From contig CAZDVQ010000046.1 of NCBI GenBank assembly GCA_964508975.1, positions 1 through 35,988 of the forward strand: 35,988 bases of DNA, in the 5' to 3' direction. Origin of the DNA: CAZDVQ01 sp964508975 (GTDB lineage: Bacteria > Bacteroidota > Bacteroidia > Chitinophagales > Saprospiraceae). The notes beneath the pieces are model-generated. The model did not search any database. It was not told the origin of the DNA and worked only from the letters and a program-made list of their open reading frames with translations. Positions 32,455 through 35,988 of the stretch are shown piece after piece (positions within the stretch are counted from its first letter, which is position 1; every line of letters starts with the position of its first letter). Both the position numbers and the translations under genes were made by a program.

Positions 32455-32493
32455 AAAATCCCGGACCCTGCCAAAGGCAAAGTCCGGGATTTT
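32455..32493. terminator. Bidirectional terminator between the Fic gene and the TerB-like gene
   Basis: The 12-bp perfect stem AAAATCCCGGAC with GTCCGGGATTTT closes a 15-nt loop that contains a GCC/GGC pair. Arms suit both convergent genes. Confidence 0.85.
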
Positions 32494-32514
32494 AATAAGC
32501 GTATGAGCTGCTGA

Positions 32515-32958
32515 CTAAACCTTGTTTTTCAAGATTAAAACTTCAGCTACTTTATAAGCTAATGCATCGTCGATTTGCATCGCATTTTTGATACGGTCGA
32601 GGATTTTTTGCTCGTCAGGGTGCGCAACACCGTCAGAGAATACCAATTCGCAAGCGTATGCGAAGGTACCTTGGCGGTACTCAGCAGGAAGGAACTCAGC
32701 GCCGATGTCAACCAATTTCTCGCAACCATCGCTTTTCAGGATGCGCATCAGTTTGTTCATCATTTCCTTGTATTTGTTCTGGTTAACGTCGGTCATGATT
32801 TTTGCACGGCGAAGGGTAGCGAAAAAATCATCTACTTCGTCATCAGAAATATAACCGTCGGCACCGATAACGGCCAACAAAATCGCGGTGAAAGCCTCGT
32901 GTGGAGCAAATGAGGTAGGCCCTGATTCGCCTCCAAAGATGTTACTAAAAAAGCCCAT
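32515..32958 (-). CDS. TerB-like protein
   Basis: This 147-residue acidic helical protein matches the TerB (tellurite resistance B) domain family. ILLAVIGADGYISDDEVDDFFATL (about 26-49) is the first conserved helix pair with its acidic metal-binding turn, and LVFSDGVAHPDEQKILDRI (about 104-122) is the second. TerB-like domains bind metal at the membrane inner face in stress-response systems; no TerC or TerD partner is here, so tellurite resistance should not be assumed. The gene starts 47 bp after the stop of an unknown 321-residue protein on the same strand, which suggests a two-gene operon. Confidence 0.8.
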   Translation of the reverse strand: MGFFSNIFGGESGPTSFAPHEAFTAILLAVIGADGYISDDEVDDFFATLRRAKIMTDVNQNKYKEMMNKLMRILKSDGCEKLVDIGAEFLPAEYRQGTFAYACELVFSDGVAHPDEQKILDRIKNAMQIDDALAYKVAEVLILKNKV

Positions 32959-33005
32959 GGTGAATGGTTTAAAGGGGTTAATTGATATAATAACTGTTCG
33001 AATAC

Positions 33006-33971
33006 TTACGGTTCAATTTTTACGGTTTTTTTCAAGTAGGAGTTACCTGCCTGGAAGTCTTCGCCGTAAACGAAGGATACTTCAATCTTGCGGTTCATGC
33101 GGCGTGCCAAGGTATGCAAGGTATCGGCCTTTTGGATACGCTCGATAAAATCTGCAATGGCACGATCCAATGACTCTGATTTAGGCAGTACTTTATTGTC
33201 CGATTGCAACTCGATAATACCTAAAAATGCCTTGTCGTGGTGGTTGTCGCGTAAAACCTGTAGGATGATTTTATACATCGCTTCCACAAATGTAGCAGGA
33301 TTATCGGCACCAATGAATGTTTTGTAATAAAAATCGCCAGTAAATACCGGAATTTTAACTAATTCAAAGGTGATACCGGCAGGGATGTCGTTATTTTCAG
33401 GCTCATGTAATATATCCGAGACCTTGGTTTGGATATTAGGCTTGATAACTTTGACAATACGACCTGCTTCGTGGATAAAGATAACGTTGCTCAACGGCGT
33501 GCGCGAGGCATCGTTAAAGTGCTTGGCAATCAGCTTGCCCAACACTTCAAGGGCATCGGGATTGTTGGCATCTGCGGCGGCAATCATGCCCCTGCAAGGT
33601 ATTGCAATAGCGGTTTGAATAGCGTGTAATTTACCAGAGGCCAAGGCGATGAACTCAGGGTCGAGGATTTTCTCGGAGGCAAAGCTAGGGTCTTCCGACA
33701 AGAGGTATTTTACGCCATCTTGCTCGCTATCAGCCCATTGTAGGGTTACACCACGCAAGTTTGAAAATGCTAGGCGAACCATTTCACCGCCTTTGAGTTT
33801 AAGCTCGGCGGGTTCGTTCACAAGCTTGTAGTCCTCCCCTTCATCCTTGCGAAAAGCAATGACGGGGAAACGGTGATCCTGCTTGGTGTCGCCAGAATCG
33901 TAAAGCGGAAGCGTGTATGCCGATTGGCTTTTACTGGCTTCTTGTAGAATGGGGTAAAGTTGGTTGTCCAT
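33006..33971 (-). CDS. Hypothetical protein, 321 aa, paired with the TerB-like gene
   Basis: I do not recognise a family. The start is the ATG at 33971 (MDNQLYPIL), 10 bases after an exact -7 box; the only longer in-frame option is a TTG overlapping that box. The product is soluble with no signal peptide or membrane segment. It appears to have mixed alpha/beta content: an N-terminal beta part with LKLKGGEMVRLAFSNLRGVTLQW (about 60-80), a middle part with VIFIHEAGRIVKVIKPNIQTKV (about 165-187) and a helical end (SLDRAIADFIERIQKADTLHTLARRMNRKIEVSFVYG). It is followed by a TerB-like gene after 47 bp, so the two probably act together. Confidence 0.65.
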   Translation of the reverse strand: MDNQLYPILQEASKSQSAYTLPLYDSGDTKQDHRFPVIAFRKDEGEDYKLVNEPAELKLKGGEMVRLAFSNLRGVTLQWADSEQDGVKYLLSEDPSFASEKILDPEFIALASGKLHAIQTAIAIPCRGMIAAADANNPDALEVLGKLIAKHFNDASRTPLSNVIFIHEAGRIVKVIKPNIQTKVSDILHEPENNDIPAGITFELVKIPVFTGDFYYKTFIGADNPATFVEAMYKIILQVLRDNHHDKAFLGIIELQSDNKVLPKSESLDRAIADFIERIQKADTLHTLARRMNRKIEVSFVYGEDFQAGNSYLKKTVKIEP

Positions 33972-33980
33972 AAGTTCTGG

Positions 33981-33988
33981 CAAATATA
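33981..33988 (-). promoter_or_regulatory. -7 box TATATTTG of the 33971/32958 operon
   Basis: This exact TAnnTTTG match lies 10 bases before the ATG, implying a nearly leaderless mRNA. An inverted repeat AGAATC-N8-GATTCT (33998-34017) covers the -33 zone and may bind a regulator. Confidence 0.45.
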
Positions 33989-34064
33989 GGAAATTTTAGA
34001 ATCTTCTTATGGATTCTGTGTTTTTTCGTCGAATTACCGATTAAACGGCGGCTTTGCCGCCGTC

Positions 34065-34201
34065 GCGCCAGGCATGCGTAGGGCAGCGCCAAAGGCGCTG
34101 GTGCGCAGCACGGAGCAGAGCGAACCACGAAGTGCTCCGTAAGGGAGCGAAGCGACCGCACGAACCCCGGAGCACGCCGACGGCGCATCGCGCCGGGGCG
34201 C
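34065..34201 (-). repeat. GC-rich covarying hairpin element 11
   Basis: The closing stem is GCGCC (34065-34069) with GGCGC (34197-34201). It shares a 40-bp block (34118-34157) with element 7, and the hairpin GGCGC-ATC-GCGCC with elements 3, 7 and 12. An extra hairpin GGCGGC-TTT-GCCGCC lies just outside the stem at 34047-34061. On the minus strand it follows the citrate synthase terminator. Confidence 0.75.
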
Positions 34202-34213
34202 CCAAAACAAAAA

Positions 34214-34245
34214 AAATCCCCGCCAAATAAACTTGGCGAGGATTT
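34214..34245 (-). terminator. Terminator of citrate synthase
   Basis: AAATCCCCGCCAA pairs with TTGGCGAGGATTT (one mismatch) around loop ATAAAC, and a T-run follows on the minus strand, about 27 bases after the stop. Confidence 0.88.
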
Positions 34246-34271
34246 ATATGAGAACCTAATCAGTATCCGAA

Positions 34272-35585
34272 TTATTTTGGCAACTTGCTGATGAAGTTTT
34301 TCGCCCATTCTGTGGTGATTGATTTTGGGCGCTCCAGCGGGATACCCGCCGCACGCTGCCAGCACAAGGCCGCCAATACGCCTAGCGCACGCGAAACACC
34401 AAACAACACGGTGTAGTAACTGTGCTCCTTGAAGCCGTAGTGCGTGAGCAAGGCACCTGAGTGCGCATCTACGTTTGGCCAAGGGTTTTTCACCTTGCCC
34501 AAGTCTTGCAGAATCGGTGGAACCACCTGGAATATTTTCCAAACCACATCAACGGCATCTGAATTTTTGATGTAACGCTCTGCAAATTTGCGCTGCGCCG
34601 TGAAACGTGGATCCGGGATACGCAACACCGCGTGGCCATAGCCTGGGATAACGCGTCCAGCGGCAAGGGTGTTGTAGATATAGTCCCTGATTTTTTCCTC
34701 TGACGGGTTAGTTTCGCCCAGTATTTCCGTCATGCGGTTGATCCAACCGATAACTTCTTGGTTAGCCAAACCGTGGAGTGGGCCAGCCAAAGCGTTCATG
34801 GCTGCAGCCAAGGCCAAGTAAGGGTCGGCCAAGGTTGAACCAACCAATACCGTGGTGTGTGCCGATGCGTTTCCGCCTTCGTGGTCGGCATGGATAGTCA
34901 GGTACAAGCGCATCAACTCGTAGAAATGCGGGTCGTCATAGCCCAGCATGTGGGCGTAGTTACCGGCCCAGCCGAGTGAAATATCCGGACCGATATGCTC
35001 GCTGTTGTGGAAGCTACGGCGGTAAATATAAGCGGCTATGCGGGGAAGACGCGCAATGAGGTTCATCGTGTCTTCATAGGTAGCATCCCAGTACTCGTTT
35101 TTGTTCATGCCCTCGGCGTAACGGCGGGCAAAAACGCTCTCGGTTTGCATGGCCATGATACCAACCGTAAATTGGGTCATGGGGTGTGTTGTGATAGGCA
35201 AGGCGTCGATGGCTTCAAAAGCGTGGTGCGGGATTACGCTACGGCGTTTCCATTGCTCACCCAACCATTTAACTTCTTCCTTGGTGGGGATTTCGCCTAC
35301 CAACATGAGCCAGAAAATACCTTCGGGTAGTGGCTCGTGGCCACCATCAGCCGTTGGCAACAGCTCTTGAAGTTGCGGGATGCTGTATCCTCTGAAACGG
35401 ATGCCTTCGTTGGCATCGAGCTCAGATGTCTCGTACACCATAGATTTGATACCACGTGCGCCACCGTAAATCTGGCCTAGATTTACAGTATCTACCTGTG
35501 TTTCACTATGTTGTGCCAGTAATTCTTTGGTTTCTTTAACCAGGGCTGCGGCTTTAGCCGCAAACTTTTCTTTAAGCGGATCCAT
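34272..35585 (-). CDS. gltA: Citrate synthase, mitochondrial type
   Basis: This 437-residue enzyme condenses oxaloacetate and acetyl-CoA in the TCA cycle. The catalytic residues align with pig mitochondrial citrate synthase: H271 in GPLHGLANQ (pig H274), H318 in PGYGHAVLR (pig H320) and D373 in NVDAHSG (pig D375). Long stretches read like the eukaryotic enzyme: GGARGIKSMVYETSELD, EGIRFRGYSIP, IHADHEGGNASAHT, KNPWPNVDAHSG and YYTVLFGVSRALGVLA. It is unlike the hexameric E. coli GltA, so it should be a dimer without NADH regulation (inference from the type). There is no signal or transit peptide. It is monocistronic, with its own promoter candidate and terminator. Confidence 0.96.
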   Translation of the reverse strand: MDPLKEKFAAKAAALVKETKELLAQHSETQVDTVNLGQIYGGARGIKSMVYETSELDANEGIRFRGYSIPQLQELLPTADGGHEPLPEGIFWLMLVGEIPTKEEVKWLGEQWKRRSVIPHHAFEAIDALPITTHPMTQFTVGIMAMQTESVFARRYAEGMNKNEYWDATYEDTMNLIARLPRIAAYIYRRSFHNSEHIGPDISLGWAGNYAHMLGYDDPHFYELMRLYLTIHADHEGGNASAHTTVLVGSTLADPYLALAAAMNALAGPLHGLANQEVIGWINRMTEILGETNPSEEKIRDYIYNTLAAGRVIPGYGHAVLRIPDPRFTAQRKFAERYIKNSDAVDVVWKIFQVVPPILQDLGKVKNPWPNVDAHSGALLTHYGFKEHSYYTVLFGVSRALGVLAALCWQRAAGIPLERPKSITTEWAKNFISKLPK

Positions 35586-35635
35586 TATGTGTTGGATGAA
35601 TTTATGTGATAGATGATTTGGTTGGCAAATTTCCG

Positions 35636-35663
35636 CTAAGATAAAGCTATTCTAGCATATCAA
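35636..35663 (-). promoter_or_regulatory. Promoter candidate of citrate synthase
   Basis: On the minus strand TTG (35663-35661) and TATCTTAG (35643-35636, one mismatch to TAnnTTTG) are 17 bp apart, giving a leader of about 45 bases. Confidence 0.4.
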
Positions 35664-35813
35664 GTACCGAATTTGCATAAAATATATAGAAAACTATATT
35701 TGTCGCGAAAAGTTCTACGAAAACATAAGTTATTACAGTTTTCGGGTGCTTTTTTATTTTTAGCTGCTCCAAAAACACGCCATTTCATGGAAATCAAGCG
35801 ATAGATTATTTGG

Positions 35814-35910
35814 GCGCCCCGGCGCGATGCGCCGTCGGTCCCCTCTGGGGTTCGCTTCGCTCCGTGCTACGCACCGCGGCTTGCAGCCGCGCCCGCCGGG
35901 CACCTGGCGC
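35814..35910 (+). repeat. GC-rich covarying hairpin element 12
   Basis: This is the cleanest copy. The closing stem is GCGCC (35814-35818) with GGCGC (35906-35910). Hairpins in order are GGCGC-GAT-GCGCC, CCCC-TCT-GGGG, CGGTGC/GCACCG-type (GTGC-TAC-GCAC), CGGC-TTGCA-GCCG and GCCC-GCC-GGGC. A further hairpin CACGGCAGC-GTA-GCTGCCGTG follows outside the stem (35914-35934). Confidence 0.8.
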
Positions 35911-35935
35911 TTGCACGGCAGCGTAGCTGCCGTGT

Positions 35936-35988
35936 GATGTGCTGATGTGCTGATGTGCTGATGTGCTGATGTGCTGATGTGCTGATGT
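35936..35988. repeat. Octamer tandem repeat running off the window end
   Basis: Six exact GATGTGCT units and a partial seventh run to the last base, so the array is truncated by the window. The first unit begins inside the last bases of the hairpin that follows element 12. Confidence 0.9.

Noticed and set aside
32515..32958. Tellurite resistance operon
   Set aside because: Only a TerB-like gene is present; terC, terD and related genes are absent, so the resistance label is not supported.
33931..34542. Minus-strand 203-codon frame across element 11
   Set aside because: It overlaps citrate synthase in another frame and reads through the terminator and GC-rich element; the arginine/alanine-rich composition is that of repeat DNA.

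Overview
The window looks like a chromosomal segment of a free-living, aerobic member of the Bacteroidota. Five or six secreted proteins carry type IX secretion (T9SS) C-terminal sorting domains. Many genes have the Bacteroidota -7 box TAnnTTTG and no Shine-Dalgarno sequence. The domain families present (DUF4291, DUF4369-type thioredoxins, YfiR/DUF4154) fit this phylum. Homogentisate dioxygenase and a mitochondrial-type citrate synthase point to oxidative metabolism. No plasmid, phage or integrase gene is visible, and no rRNA or tRNA gene was recognised.

Layout. 0.4-3.1 kb: GH3-type adenylating enzyme and homogentisate 1,2-dioxygenase. 3.2-7.0 kb: a secreted vanadium-haloperoxidase/PAP2-like T9SS protein and a small unknown protein. 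7.0-8.0 kb, minus strand: DUF4291 protein and a small membrane protein. 8.5-12.8 kb: TlpA-like thioredoxin protein converging on valS. 13.4-19.9 kb: a tiny secreted CTD-like protein, then a plus-strand run of TonB-dependent receptor, YfiR-like protein, PilJ-N-like protein and a T9SS protein. 20.0-23.4 kb: PhoD-like phosphatase converging on pgk and gap. 24.3-31.2 kb: a PNGase F/LamG T9SS protein, a DUF1415 protein, a prohibitin-like lipoprotein (minus) and a T9SS cytochrome/copper-monooxygenase-like protein. 31.4-32.4 kb: a wHTH-Fic regulator with its own operator array. 32.5-35.6 kb, minus strand: TerB-like protein, an unknown protein and citrate synthase.

The most striking feature is not a gene. 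Twelve GC-rich intergenic elements, on both strands, share one architecture of about 100 nt. They start TTTGGGCGC or TTTGGGGCC, contain a series of short hairpins with a CGCTGTTCGCT-like centre, and end near CACCTGGCGC. The two ends pair into a 5-bp closing stem. The paired bases differ between copies but remain complementary in nearly every one (GCGCC/GGCGC, GCGCT/AGCGC, GCGCA/TGCGC, GCGTT/AACGC, GCGCG/CGCGC, GGCCT/AGGCC). This covariation suggests a selected folded RNA or DNA structure. Most copies adjoin heptamer, octamer, decamer or 14-mer tandem repeats, and two adjoin a second repeat family (called B here). I know of no described family that matches, and I could not search.

A second regulatory find is a four-copy 13-bp operator (TTTGTAGCTCAAA), two copies in each orientation at 22-23 bp spacing, in front of the wHTH-Fic gene. 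That Fic protein has glutamine where the catalytic histidine is expected.
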